Shown: positions 51,788 through 61,228, counted from the stretch's first letter. The stretch is DNA of 64,000 bases from UBA10347 sp905182135 (GCA_963925805.1 CAWUSE010000022.1:62001-126000), one strand, 5' to 3'. Numbers and translations: made by a program. Notes: a model not told the origin generated them from the letters alone.

Positions 51788-52354
51788 ATGGGCGAACGTG
51801 AACGAAGAGGCGCGCCACCCTTTGGCGGGAATTTTGTTTCCCGAGCCGAGGTAATGGATGCCGATCAGATCCGACGGGCTGTCAAGCGGATGGCCCACGA
51901 GATCCTCGAGCGCAATGGCGGGCTTGATGACCTTGTCCTCGTCGGTTTGCAGACGGGGGGCATCGAATCAGCTATCCATCTGGTCGAAGCGCTCGAAGCC
52001 ATCGAAGGAGTTCGGCCACCGCTCGGCACCATTGATGTGGCGTTTCACCGCGACGATATTGGACTGCGGCCCGTGCTACCAGAAGCACCAACCAATATCC
52101 CCGTCGAACTCAACGGACTGACGGTCGTCCTTGTCGACGACGTTTTGTTCACCGGCCGCACGGTGCGGGCCGCCCTTGATGCACTGAACGACTTCGGTCG
52201 GCCCCAGGCAGTGCAACTAGCGGTGATGGTCGACAGAGGTCACCGAGAGCTGCCGATCCGGGCCGACTACGTCGGCAAAAATCTGCCCACCTCTCGGTCC
52301 GAGGTGGTTGCGGTCACCATGCATGCCGTCCAGATCGGTGAGATGGTCAAGTGA
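51788..52354 (+). CDS. pyrR: Bifunctional pyr operon regulator / uracil phosphoribosyltransferase PyrR
   Basis: A 188-residue protein of the PRTase fold. VVLVDDVLFTGRTVRAALDA is the PRPP-binding motif. Other family parts are DADQIRRAVKRMAHEILERN, LVGLQTGGIESAIHLVEAL, DVAFHRDDIGLRPV and DRGHRELPIRADYVGKNLPT. It binds the mRNA leader in response to UMP/UTP and can also salvage uracil. The ATG at 51788 follows AGGAGG by eight bases. An RNA target is present directly upstream, so the gene is probably autoregulated. Its stop overlaps the pyrB start. Confidence 0.95.
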   Translation: MGERERRGAPPFGGNFVSRAEVMDADQIRRAVKRMAHEILERNGGLDDLVLVGLQTGGIESAIHLVEALEAIEGVRPPLGTIDVAFHRDDIGLRPVLPEAPTNIPVELNGLTVVLVDDVLFTGRTVRAALDALNDFGRPQAVQLAVMVDRGHRELPIRADYVGKNLPTSRSEVVAVTMHAVQIGEMVK

Positions 52355-53319
52355 AACATCTGCTCTCTATCGACGAGTTGACTGAGGCAGACTTGCGAGA
52401 GGTCCTGCGTATTACTCCGTCCTTCGCAGAGGTTGCACAGCGTCGGATCGCCAAGGTCCCGGCGCTTCGAGGCCAGACCGTCGCCTTGCTGTTCTACGAA
52501 GACTCCACCCGCACTCGTCTGTCGTTCGAAATAGCGGCCAAGCGACTGTCGGCCGACACCCTTAATGTGTCAGTGAATACCTCGTCGGTGAACAAAGGCG
52601 AATCCCTTCGAGATACGGCCGAGACCATTGAAGCTATGGGAATCGACGCGGTGGTTGTTCGGCATCGATCCTCAGGCGTCCCCTGGCAGCTAACGAAATG
52701 GCTCGATGCCTCGGTGATCAATGCCGGCGACGGGTGGCACCAACATCCGACGCAAGCGCTGCTGGACTGCTTCACCTTGCAACAGAAGCTCGGCGACCTT
52801 GCTGGTAGCCATATCGTGATGGTCGGTGATATCAAGCACAGTCGGGTCGCCCGATCCGACATCAGTGCGCTCACCATGCTGGGGGCCGAGGTCACACTCG
52901 TGGCGCCTCCGACCCTGCTACCACCAGCGACTGATACGTGGCCAGTGCGCACGTCACATGATCTTGACTCGGCACTCGCTGACGCCGACGCTGTCTACCT
53001 GTTGCGCATGCAGAATGAGCGCCAGAATGAGGCGCTGGTCCCTGATCTTCGCGAGTACACGACGCTGTATGGCCTGACAGCGGAACGTGCCGCCCGGTTG
53101 AGTCCGACCGTGCCGATACTGCACCCCGGCCCGATGAACCGCGGCGTCGAAATCGCTGCCGACGTCCCTGACCTGGACCAGGTTGTTGTCGTCGACCAGG
53201 TCCGCAACGGCGTGGCCGTGCGAATGGCGGTGTTGTTTCTGCTCTTGGGTTCGGGAGCCGGCGATGTGCCGGGGGTCTCGCCTGAACCGGTGGCGGCCGC
53301 AGAAGGAGCGACACCATGA
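52351..53319 (+). CDS. pyrB: Aspartate carbamoyltransferase catalytic subunit
   Basis: A 322-residue enzyme that makes N-carbamoylaspartate. The carbamoyl-phosphate site is FYEDSTRTRLSFEIAAKRLS (S-T-R-T-R), and VSVNTSSVNKGESLRDTAET supplies the neighbouring Lys of the 80s loop. NAGDGWHQHPTQALLDCFTL (HPxQ) and MNRGVEIAADV complete the site. No pyrI regulatory subunit is present, as usual where PyrB is paired with PyrR and PyrC. It starts at GTG 52351, overlapping the pyrR stop as GTGA. Confidence 0.95.
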   Translation: MKHLLSIDELTEADLREVLRITPSFAEVAQRRIAKVPALRGQTVALLFYEDSTRTRLSFEIAAKRLSADTLNVSVNTSSVNKGESLRDTAETIEAMGIDAVVVRHRSSGVPWQLTKWLDASVINAGDGWHQHPTQALLDCFTLQQKLGDLAGSHIVMVGDIKHSRVARSDISALTMLGAEVTLVAPPTLLPPATDTWPVRTSHDLDSALADADAVYLLRMQNERQNEALVPDLREYTTLYGLTAERAARLSPTVPILHPGPMNRGVEIAADVPDLDQVVVVDQVRNGVAVRMAVLFLLLGSGAGDVPGVSPEPVAAAEGATP

Positions 53320-54587
53320 GTGCGTTGTTAATCCGTGGGGGCACGGTGATCGACTCGACAGGATCGCGCAACGAAGACATTGCTGTAGTTGACGACATGA
53401 TCGTGCCAACCGGCGCGGCCCCAAGCTCGGCCACCGTGATAGATGCGTCAAATTGTGTGATATCGACCGGCTTGGTTGATCTACACGCACACCTAGGCGA
53501 ACCGGGTGATGAGGCGGCTGAGACGATGGCCACGGGTGGCCGTGCGGCAGTCTTGGGCGGATTCACCACGGTGCTTGCCATGTCTAATACGATGCCGCCG
53601 GTTGACACGGCTGCGGTCGTTGAGCACATTCGCTCGCTGGCCAAAGCAGCACTTTGCCGGGTCGAGATCGCAGGCTGCGTGACCGTAGGCGCCGCGGGAA
53701 CGCACTTGGCGCCGTTGGGGGAGCTCGCCGAAGCGGGGGTTGCCTTTGTGACGGACTGCGGGGCGGGTGTTCAGAACCCGCTACTGATGCGGCGGGCACT
53801 CGAATACGCGAAGCCCTTTGCCCTGACCATTGCTCAACCCGCCGACTGCGTTGAGCTCAGTGTCGGTGCCGAAATGCACGAAGGAGAATGGTCGAGTCGC
53901 CTGGGTTTACCAGGGGCACCCGCCGAAGCCGAAGAGATCATGGTCATGCGAGACATCGCCCTGGCTCGACTCACTGGCGCTCGCCTTCATTTCCAGACGT
54001 TGTCGACAGCAGGTTCCTTCGCGATCGTTAGCGCGGCCCAGCGGTCAGGACTTAACGTGAGTGCCGAGATCGCATCACACCACTTAGCGCTAAGCGACGC
54101 CGACCTGGCCTCCTACAACTCATGTCGCAAGGTCGAGCCGCCTCTGCGAACACGCGATGATGTGAACGCGGCGTGTGTCAGTATTTCTTCTGGCGCGCTC
54201 GACTGCATCGTGAGCGATCACACTCCTCATACAACCGACCGCAAGGAACGCCCCTTCGATCATGCAGCATCCGGCTCAGTGGGTCTCGAAACGGCACTAG
54301 CGGTTGCGCTGTCGCAAGACATCGATATCACCAGTGTGCTGCGGGCGATGAGTTGGCGCCCCGCAGAACTCCTGGGCCTCGGCCCGCCTTCAGAGCGTAC
54401 GATTTCACCCGGCGTAATCGCAGATCTGATCATCATCGACCCTCACGAAAGATTCAGCGTGTCCACAAGAACACAAGCCACCGCAGGTACAAATAGCGCA
54501 TTCGAAGGCGTTGAGCTGCGAGGTCGAGTCCGTACAACGATCGTTGGTGGTCGCGTAGTGGTACAGAATGGACAGGTGACCGCGTGA
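53316..54587 (+). CDS. pyrC: Dihydroorotase
   Basis: A 423-residue class I (amidohydrolase) dihydroorotase. Metal ligands are visible in LVDLHAHLGEPG (H-x-H) and IVSDHTPHT (Asp), with histidines in RLHFQTLS and ASHHLAL. The Asp at the position of the carboxylated-Lys segment (VTDCGAGVQNPLLMRRALEY) follows the Asp variant seen in type I enzymes. It acts on the product of PyrB. The ATG at 53316 overlaps the pyrB stop (ATGA), and its own stop overlaps the carA GTG. Confidence 0.93.
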   Translation: MSALLIRGGTVIDSTGSRNEDIAVVDDMIVPTGAAPSSATVIDASNCVISTGLVDLHAHLGEPGDEAAETMATGGRAAVLGGFTTVLAMSNTMPPVDTAAVVEHIRSLAKAALCRVEIAGCVTVGAAGTHLAPLGELAEAGVAFVTDCGAGVQNPLLMRRALEYAKPFALTIAQPADCVELSVGAEMHEGEWSSRLGLPGAPAEAEEIMVMRDIALARLTGARLHFQTLSTAGSFAIVSAAQRSGLNVSAEIASHHLALSDADLASYNSCRKVEPPLRTRDDVNAACVSISSGALDCIVSDHTPHTTDRKERPFDHAASGSVGLETALAVALSQDIDITSVLRAMSWRPAELLGLGPPSERTISPGVIADLIIIDPHERFSVSTRTQATAGTNSAFEGVELRGRVRTTIVGGRVVVQNGQVTA

Positions 54588-55723
54588 ACATCGTGAATCC
54601 CCACAAGGTCGTTGAGGCTGCACTGGTCTTGGCTGACGGCACCATGTTTGAAGGTCAGGCGTTTGGGGCGACACCACCAGGTGCGGTAGCTAGCGGCGAA
54701 GTGGTCTTCAACACGGTGCTTTCGGGCTACCAAGAAGTCATCACTGACCCGTCCTATGCAGGTCAGATTGTTACCTTTACCTATCCGCATTTGGGTAACT
54801 ACGGCATCAACAGCGCCGACCATGAGAGCCGCCGGCCGTTCCTGCGCGGCGTGATTGCTCGCGATGTGCCGCGGCGCCACAGCAATTGGCGTAGCGACAC
54901 CGACATAAACAGCTTCTTGGTCGAACACGGGATCCCCGGCATCGCCGGGCTTGACACCCGCCGCCTGACCAAACACATCCGCGACACGGGCGCTATGCCA
55001 GGTGCGTTTGGAACTGCCGATGAGGCGACGCTGCGAGCGGCAGCCGCCGCTGAACCAGGCACCGACGGCATCGACATGGCTGCGAGGGTCACGTGCGACG
55101 CGCCGTACTCAGTCGCATCGGCCCGAGCTGACGGCACAGCTCCTTGGAACATGGTGGCCATCGACTTTGGCATTAAGTCGACCATTCTGGACCAGCTGTC
55201 GTTGCTCGGGGGCGTCACTGTTGTGCCTGCGTCTACGGCGGCATCGGCCATTCTTGAGTACAAGCCTGATGGCGTGTTCTTGTCCAACGGTCCGGGTGAT
55301 CCCGGGGCCGTTGTAGGTGCGACCGAAACCATCGAAGGTCTGCTCGGTCAGGTGCCGGTCTTTGGTATCTGCCTTGGGCATCAGTTGCTGTCGCTCTCGC
55401 TTGGCTTACCAGCGTTCAAGCTGCCGTTCGGACACCATGGTGGCAACCATCCGGTGCGCAACTTGGCCAACGGCACCATCGAAATCACAAGCCAGAACCA
55501 CAACTTTTGTGTCGCCGATGACTCGGTCAACGGCGTCGAACTCACGCACGTGAACTTGAACGACCAGACTGTGGAAGGCATTCGCAGCCTCGAAGTCCCT
55601 GCGTTTAGTGTGCAGTATCACCCGGAGGCTGGCCCCGGGCCCCACGACAGTCGTTATCTGTTTGACCACTTCGACCAACTCATGACCGATGTGAATGGTC
55701 ACCCACAAGGAGGCCAGGGCTGA
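54584..55723 (+). CDS. carA: Carbamoyl-phosphate synthase small subunit
   Basis: A 379-residue glutaminase subunit. The N-terminal CPSase_sm domain has ALVLADGTMFEGQAFGATPP and VVFNTVLSGYQEVITDPSYA. The class I amidotransferase domain carries the nucleophile in VFGICLGHQLLSLSLG and His-Glu in VQYHPEAGPGPHDS. It provides ammonia to CarB through a tunnel. It starts at GTG 54584, overlapping the pyrC stop by four bases, and its stop shares one base with carB (TGATG). Confidence 0.95.
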   Translation: MNIVNPHKVVEAALVLADGTMFEGQAFGATPPGAVASGEVVFNTVLSGYQEVITDPSYAGQIVTFTYPHLGNYGINSADHESRRPFLRGVIARDVPRRHSNWRSDTDINSFLVEHGIPGIAGLDTRRLTKHIRDTGAMPGAFGTADEATLRAAAAAEPGTDGIDMAARVTCDAPYSVASARADGTAPWNMVAIDFGIKSTILDQLSLLGGVTVVPASTAASAILEYKPDGVFLSNGPGDPGAVVGATETIEGLLGQVPVFGICLGHQLLSLSLGLPAFKLPFGHHGGNHPVRNLANGTIEITSQNHNFCVADDSVNGVELTHVNLNDQTVEGIRSLEVPAFSVQYHPEAGPGPHDSRYLFDHFDQLMTDVNGHPQGGQG

Positions 55724-58700
55724 TGCCTCGTCGCGACGACATTTCGAGCATCTTGCTCATTGGCTCAGGGCCAATTGTGATTGGTCAGGCCTGTGAGTTC
55801 GACTACTCGGGCACGCAGGCTTGTCGAGTCCTGCGCGAAGAGGGCTACCGGGTGATCCTGGCGAACTCAAACCCGGCAACGATCATGACCGACCCCGAGT
55901 TCGCGGACGCCACATATATCGAACCACTCACACTTGAGGTTCTGATCGAGATCATCAAGGTCGAGAGGCCTGATGCGTTGCTGCCGACCCTCGGTGGGCA
56001 GACAGCGCTGAACCTGGCAATGGAAGCAGTCGAAGCTGGCGTGCTCGACGAGTACAACGTCGAACTGATCGGGGCCGACGCCGAAGCGATTGCTACGGCC
56101 GAAGACCGGGAGCGCTTTAAGCTCGCGATGATCGAAATTGGGCTCGAGGTGCCAATCTCTGAGTCGGCTCGCGGTACCGGGGAAACCCGAAAAGAGAAGC
56201 TTGCCAGCGGCATGGTCAAGGCCCGTGAGGCCGTTAAGAAGATTGGCCTGCCAGTCATCATCCGCCCTGCGTACATCTTGGGTGGCAAGGGCACCGGCTT
56301 CGCCCACACGATGGAAGAGTTCGAGTCCGTGGCGAGCCATGGGCTCGAGTCCAGTCCGATCTCTGAGATTCTGATCGAAGAATCGATCAAGGGCTGGAAA
56401 GAGTATGAGCTCGAGGTCATGCGCGACCATGCCGACAACTGCGTTGTCGTGTGTGCGATCGAGAACCTAGATCCCATGGGTGTGCACACCGGAGACTCGA
56501 TCACCGTGGCGCCTGCCCAAACGTTGTCCGACGTCGAATACCAGAAGATGCGCGACGATTCGTTTGCGGTGATGCGTCGAGTCGGTGTCGAGACCGGCGG
56601 GTCGAACGTGCAGTTTGCCGTCGACCCAACCAACGGTCGCCAAGTTGTTATCGAGATGAATCCACGCGTGAGTCGATCGTCGGCCCTGGCCTCAAAGGCG
56701 ACGGGCTTCCCGATCGCCAAGATTGCAGCACGTCTCGCCGTTGGCTACACGCTTGACGAGATCCCGAACGACATCACCAAGAAGACCCCGGCGAGCTTCG
56801 AACCAACGATCGACTACGTCGTGACCAAGGTGCCACGGTGGAACTTCGAGAAGTTCGCAGGTACGCCTTCAACACTTGGATCACAGATGCAAGCTGTGGG
56901 TGAAGTCATGGCTATTGGGCGCACGTTCGCTGAGTCCCTGCAAAAATCGCTGCGTTCGCTCGAACTCGGTCGCTTCGGCTTGAACTGCGACCCTGGTGAG
57001 CAGCCCTTAAATGAGATGCCGATCGAAGAACTGCTTGCCCAATCGGCCATAGGTACGCCCGAACGCATCTGGCAACTCGAGGCCGTGTTGCGCCGCGGCA
57101 AGACCGTCGATGAGGTCTATGAGGCCACGAAGGTCGATCCATGGTTCCTCGACCAGATGCTCGTCATCTCTGAAGAGCGGGCTCGGCTCGAGGCGCTCGG
57201 ACTCGACGACATGGGGCGGGCCGACTGGCGCCGGGCTAAACGCCACGGCTTCAGCGACGAACAACTTGCGTACCTGTGGCAGTCCGAATTGAAGACGGTC
57301 CGGGCTGCCCGGCGGGAAGCTGGCGTGTTCCCGACATACAAGACCGTCGACACATGTGGCGCTGAGTTCGAGGCCAACACGCCGTACCACTACTCGACAT
57401 GGGAAGACACCAGCGAAGTCGCGGCGAGCGACCGGCCAAAGGTGATCATCTTGGGCTCGGGTCCAAACCGTATTGGTCAGGGCATTGAGTTCGACTACTG
57501 CTGTGTGCACGCCAGCTTCGCTCTGCGTGATGCGGGCTATGAAACCATCATGGTCAACTGCAACCCCGAGACGGTCTCAACCGACTACGACACCAGCGAC
57601 CGTCTCTACTTTGAACCGCTTACCTACGACGATGTTATGAACGTTATTGAAGCCGAGATAGCCTCCGCTGAGGCCGGTGGCGGTCCCGGCATTGCCGGGA
57701 TCATCGTGAGCCTGGGCGGGCAGACGCCACTCAAGCTGGCTGGTGAATTGCCGGCCGAACTAATCGCAGGTACGAGCCCTGATTCCATCGACCTCGCTGA
57801 AGATCGTGAACGCTGGAATGCGCTCTGCGAGCGGATCGGTATTCCACAGCCTCCTGGTGGCACAGCGACGACCATCGATGAAGCCATCGAGGTCGTAAAC
57901 CGCGTCGGCTATCCGGCGTTGATGCGCCCGTCCTACGTGTTAGGCGGTCGGGCTATGACCATCGTGCACGACGAGGCGGGGCTGCGCGATGCGATGGCGG
58001 AGCTAGCAAGTATGGGTTCACTGGGACGTGAAGGTGGCCTCTCGGCCGAACGCCCTGTGCTCGTCGATCGATTCCTCGAAGACGCCATCGAGGTTGATGT
58101 CGATGCCATTCGCGACAATACAGGCGAAGTTCTCATCGGCGGGATCATGGAACACGTCGAAGAAGCCGGAGTCCACTCTGGCGACAGCGCCTGCATGATC
58201 CCACCGCAGTCGTTGACCGAGGCAACGATCGCTGGGCTCGAAGCAGCTGCGACGGTCCTGGCTACAGAACTCAAGGTTGTTGGATTGCTCAACGTGCAGT
58301 TTGCGGTGACCAACGAGGGCGGAGATCACCAGATCTATGTGATCGAAGCAAACCCACGGGCGTCGCGAACGGTGCCGTTTGTGGCCAAGGCCACTGGTCG
58401 CCCACTTGTCAAGATCGCTACCCGAGTCATGCTTGGTGCGAGCTTGGAAGAGCTGCGCACCGAAGGCATGCTTGGCGAGATCGCGCCGGGTGACCATGTC
58501 GCGGTCAAGGAAGCTGTTCTGCCCTTCAACCGCTTCCCTGAAACCGATCAACTGCTCGGTCCAGAAATGCGGAGCACCGGCGAGGTCATGGGTATCGACC
58601 TGGGCGTCGGGTTGGCGTTCGCTAAGAGTCAAATCGCCGCAGGCACCAAGATGCCAGACGCTGGGGCAATTTTCTTTAGCGTGGCCGACCGCGACAAGAC

Positions 58701-59097
58701 CGCTGGGCTTGTCGCTGCGCGACGCTACGAGGAGCTCGGCTTCGAGATCGTTGCTACTGCAGGGACCGCAGCAGCTCTGCGAGCTGCAGGTGTCAAGGTC
58801 ACTGGGGTAGCAGCCAAGGTCGGCGCACCTTCTGGGGACCATGATGGAAGCGTGTCGTTGCCAGACGCCGTCGAACTGATCGAGCAGCAAAAATTGGTGA
58901 TGGTCATCAACACGCCTCGTGGCCGTGGTGCTCACGCCGACGGCGACTACATACGGCGAGCAGCGAGCCGCGCTGGCTTACCATTGTTCACGACAATTGC
59001 CGCCGCATCAGCAGCGGCCAATGGCATCGCTGCACAACGCAAACATCCGCTGGTCGTGCGTCCGCTTCAGGCGTACCACAAGGGTGTCTTTCGGTGA
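55723..59097 (+). CDS. carB: Carbamoyl-phosphate synthase large subunit
   Basis: A 1124-residue enzyme with two homologous ATP-grasp halves. The first half begins SSILLIGSGPIVIGQACEFD, the second at about 580 with PKVIILGSGPNRIGQGIEFD. Each half has its ATP-grasp lid and Mg site (FAVDPTNGRQVVIEMNPRVS; FAVTNEGGDHQIYVIEANPR). The C-terminal 140 residues form the MGS-like allosteric domain (GAIFFSVADRDKTAGLVAAR ... VINTPRGRGAHADGDYIRRA), the site of UMP or ornithine effects in other bacteria. It supplies both pyrimidine and arginine synthesis. A tiny coupled frame follows at 59094. Confidence 0.96.
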   Translation: MPRRDDISSILLIGSGPIVIGQACEFDYSGTQACRVLREEGYRVILANSNPATIMTDPEFADATYIEPLTLEVLIEIIKVERPDALLPTLGGQTALNLAMEAVEAGVLDEYNVELIGADAEAIATAEDRERFKLAMIEIGLEVPISESARGTGETRKEKLASGMVKAREAVKKIGLPVIIRPAYILGGKGTGFAHTMEEFESVASHGLESSPISEILIEESIKGWKEYELEVMRDHADNCVVVCAIENLDPMGVHTGDSITVAPAQTLSDVEYQKMRDDSFAVMRRVGVETGGSNVQFAVDPTNGRQVVIEMNPRVSRSSALASKATGFPIAKIAARLAVGYTLDEIPNDITKKTPASFEPTIDYVVTKVPRWNFEKFAGTPSTLGSQMQAVGEVMAIGRTFAESLQKSLRSLELGRFGLNCDPGEQPLNEMPIEELLAQSAIGTPERIWQLEAVLRRGKTVDEVYEATKVDPWFLDQMLVISEERARLEALGLDDMGRADWRRAKRHGFSDEQLAYLWQSELKTVRAARREAGVFPTYKTVDTCGAEFEANTPYHYSTWEDTSEVAASDRPKVIILGSGPNRIGQGIEFDYCCVHASFALRDAGYETIMVNCNPETVSTDYDTSDRLYFEPLTYDDVMNVIEAEIASAEAGGGPGIAGIIVSLGGQTPLKLAGELPAELIAGTSPDSIDLAEDRERWNALCERIGIPQPPGGTATTIDEAIEVVNRVGYPALMRPSYVLGGRAMTIVHDEAGLRDAMAELASMGSLGREGGLSAERPVLVDRFLEDAIEVDVDAIRDNTGEVLIGGIMEHVEEAGVHSGDSACMIPPQSLTEATIAGLEAAATVLATELKVVGLLNVQFAVTNEGGDHQIYVIEANPRASRTVPFVAKATGRPLVKIATRVMLGASLEELRTEGMLGEIAPGDHVAVKEAVLPFNRFPETDQLLGPEMRSTGEVMGIDLGVGLAFAKSQIAAGTKMPDAGAIFFSVADRDKTAGLVAARRYEELGFEIVATAGTAAALRAAGVKVTGVAAKVGAPSGDHDGSVSLPDAVELIEQQKLVMVINTPRGRGAHADGDYIRRAASRAGLPLFTTIAAASAAANGIAAQRKHPLVVRPLQAYHKGVFR

Positions 59098-59171
59098 TCC
59101 AGCGGAACATCGGTGAGTTTCTAACGGCACTGTCTGTGGTGAGCCTGTCGCCGAGCCAAGTTGGGGTCTGA
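59094..59171 (+). CDS. Possible 25-residue coupled peptide in the pyrK position
   Basis: A GTG overlapping the carB stop (GTGA) opens a 25-codon frame, VIQRNIGEFLTALSVVSLSP and five more residues, ending in TGA just before the pyrD ATG. The overlap is the same type that joins the other pyr genes. In many bacteria with class 1B PyrD, pyrK lies next to pyrD; none is found in this window. The frame may be a pyrK remnant, a coupling peptide or chance; no pyrK motif is visible in it. Confidence 0.25.
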   Translation: MIQRNIGEFLTALSVVSLSPSQVGV

Positions 59172-59173
59172 GC

Positions 59174-60127
59174 ATGGGCATGCTTCGTAAATCCAAACGA
59201 GCCAGCAGGATGGTGCCAGACCTCGCAGTCCATGTCGGTTCAGTCGAGCTGTCGTCGCCGGTTATGTGCGCGTCGGGCACGGCGGGGCACGGCGCTGAGC
59301 TCGGGTCCTATTTCGACCTGAGCGACGCGGGCGCAGTCGTGGTCAAGTCGTTGCTTCACGAACCGTGGGCTGGCAACCCGGCACCTCGCGTTCATTCGAC
59401 CGATGCAGGCATGATCAATAGTGTTGGTCTGCAAGGGCCCGGCGTGCAGGGCTGGATCGATCATTATCTTGACCCGTTGATCGCCGCTGAGGCTCGAATC
59501 GTCGTGAGCATCTGGGGCCGGTCAATCGACGAGTACCGCCAGGCGGCTGAATTGTTGGCGCCCGTCGCTGGCTATCTGACTGCTCTAGAAGTCAACGTGT
59601 CGTGCCCAAATGTCGAAGACCGAGACCGCATGTTTGCTCACTCGGCCGAAGCCACGCACGATGCCATCGCAGCGACCACTGTGATCGACGTCCCGCGGTG
59701 GGCCAAACTGAGCCCAAACCTTGCCGACATCGTGCCGATCGCCGATGCTGCTCAGCGAGCGGGTGCTGAAGCGGTCACGGTCGCCAACACCATGATCGGG
59801 CTCGCCATCGATGTGGAGACCCGGCGATCTCGTCTTGGTAAGGGCCGTGGCGGCTTGTCAGGACCAGCGATTCGGCCGATCGCGGTCCGGGCTGTCAACG
59901 ATGTAGCGAATGCCTTGCCTGATCTGCCTGTCATCGGATGCGGTGGTATTTTCCACGGCGTCGACGCTATCGAGTTCTTGCTTGCCGGTGCGTGTGCAGT
60001 CCAGGTCGGCACTGCAACTTTCGCGGATCCACGCGCGGTGATACGGATTCGTGATGAAATAGCCCAGTGGTGTGAACTGCATGATGTGGCCGAGGTCGGC
60101 ACCCTCGTTGGCGCCCTCGAGACCTAA
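59174..60127 (+). CDS. pyrD: Dihydroorotate dehydrogenase, class 1B type
   Basis: A 317-residue FMN-dependent TIM-barrel enzyme that oxidises dihydroorotate to orotate. The catalytic base is the Cys of ALEVNVSCPNVEDRD, as in class 1 enzymes (class 2 has Ser). GNPAPRVHSTDAGMINSVGL is the class 1B substrate segment; AVTVANTMIGLAIDVETRRS and IGCGGIFHGVDAIEFLLAGA bind FMN. No N-terminal membrane helix is present. Class 1B enzymes normally need the PyrK electron-transfer subunit, which is not encoded nearby here, so the electron acceptor is an open question. Confidence 0.92.
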   Translation: MGMLRKSKRASRMVPDLAVHVGSVELSSPVMCASGTAGHGAELGSYFDLSDAGAVVVKSLLHEPWAGNPAPRVHSTDAGMINSVGLQGPGVQGWIDHYLDPLIAAEARIVVSIWGRSIDEYRQAAELLAPVAGYLTALEVNVSCPNVEDRDRMFAHSAEATHDAIAATTVIDVPRWAKLSPNLADIVPIADAAQRAGAEAVTVANTMIGLAIDVETRRSRLGKGRGGLSGPAIRPIAVRAVNDVANALPDLPVIGCGGIFHGVDAIEFLLAGACAVQVGTATFADPRAVIRIRDEIAQWCELHDVAEVGTLVGALET

Positions 60128-60149
60128 CCCCCCGAAAGGACTCCTTATT

Positions 60150-60848
60150 ATGTCGACCGAAGAAGCATTAGCCGCGGTGCGCCCAAAACTTGCGATCGCT
60201 CTCGATGTCGATGATCTGATCCTGGCCCGACGCCTTGCTGCGTCGGTAAGCGACTATTTTGGCGTTGTCAAGATCGGCCTTGAACTCTTTTCCGCAGCCG
60301 GCCCTGAAGCCATCGGGGTCATGCATGACTTGGGCATGGATGTATTCCTCGATGTCAAACTGCACGATATTCCCAACACCGTCGGCAAAGCCGGTCGAGT
60401 ATTGGGAGCGTTAGGCGCCAAATACCTGACCATGCACGCTCGAGGCGGCGAAGATATGTTGAAGGCAGGCGTCGAAGGGCTGAACGCCGGTGCCGACGCT
60501 GCTGGGCTCGACGCACCTATTGGACTCGCTGTCACCGTTCTGACGAGCGACTCAGGCGCTCCGGCCCACATCGTGCCTCGTCGCTTGCGTATGGCGATGG
60601 AGTCCGGCTGTGGTGGCATCGTGTGTGCTGCCGAAGACCTCAGTGACGCCCGCACCATCGCGCCTCGGTTAGTTCGCGTCGTTCCCGGGATCCGTCCCGC
60701 CGGTGTCCCGACCGATGATCAGGCGCGATCGGCCACGCCTCAAGAGGCATTCGACGGCGGCGCCGATCTATTGGTGATCGGCCGTGCGGTGACCAATGCT
60801 GACGATCCCGAAGAGGCTGCCGCCAAGTTGGCGCTGAGTCTGACGTGA
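60150..60848 (+). CDS. pyrF: Orotidine 5'-phosphate decarboxylase
   Basis: A 232-residue TIM-barrel enzyme that makes UMP. LAIALDVDDLILARRLA and VVKIGLELFSAAGPE form the start; the catalytic Asp-x-Lys-x2-Asp is in VFLDVKLHDIPNTVGK. RVVPGIRPAGVPTDDQ and LLVIGRAVTNADDPEEAAAK bind phosphate. The start is ATG 60150, with AAAGGA at the right distance; the frame extends upstream into pyrD without homology. Its stop overlaps the mihF start as GTGA. Confidence 0.95.
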   Translation: MSTEEALAAVRPKLAIALDVDDLILARRLAASVSDYFGVVKIGLELFSAAGPEAIGVMHDLGMDVFLDVKLHDIPNTVGKAGRVLGALGAKYLTMHARGGEDMLKAGVEGLNAGADAAGLDAPIGLAVTVLTSDSGAPAHIVPRRLRMAMESGCGGIVCAAEDLSDARTIAPRLVRVVPGIRPAGVPTDDQARSATPQEAFDGGADLLVIGRAVTNADDPEEAAAKLALSLT

Positions 60849-61144
60849 ACGACCAGGAAGCTGCGTTCACTCGAGCCGTCGAAGCCCGTCAGGCAATTGC
60901 CGGGGTCATCGAGAGCGTCCAATCTGGGGCGGTGGATCTGGCAAGCGCGTTTTTGGCAGCGGACACGAATCCGTTGGTCGGGCGCTGCTTTGCCGTAAAG
61001 GTGCTGGAAGCCCTCCCCGGTATTGGCAAGGTGCGTGCCCGTCGCACGATGCAGGCGCTGGATCTGGACGAAGGAATTTGGCTCGACCAGGTTGCTGCTG
61101 ACACGCGTCTAGCGGTTGCGGCCGCGTTCGCTCAGAATGGCTAA
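60845..61144 (+). CDS. mihF: Actinobacterial integration host factor (mIHF)
   Basis: A 99-residue nucleoid-associated protein. The sequence ends in the H2TH-like DNA-binding segment of mIHF (CFAVKVLEALPGIGKVRARR), with the basic GKVRARRTM loop. This family is restricted to Actinomycetota and is unrelated to the HU/IHF fold of enterobacteria. It starts at GTG 60845, overlapping pyrF, and precedes gmk and rpoZ, the conserved mihF-gmk-rpoZ order of mycobacteria and streptomycetes. Confidence 0.93.
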   Translation: MNDQEAAFTRAVEARQAIAGVIESVQSGAVDLASAFLAADTNPLVGRCFAVKVLEALPGIGKVRARRTMQALDLDEGIWLDQVAADTRLAVAAAFAQNG

Positions 61145-61228
61145 GTGTGACAAGGGCTGAACTAGTCGATGTCGGCGGTGGCATCTGCCCGTCGCCGTAG
61201 CAGCCTTGACGAAGCGGCTTGCGAATGA

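Noticed and set aside
55845..56720. A 291-codon open frame on the strand opposite carB
   Set aside because: It is antisense to a highly conserved part of CarB, and its composition (Ser/Arg/Thr-rich) is that of a shadow frame created by biased codon use.
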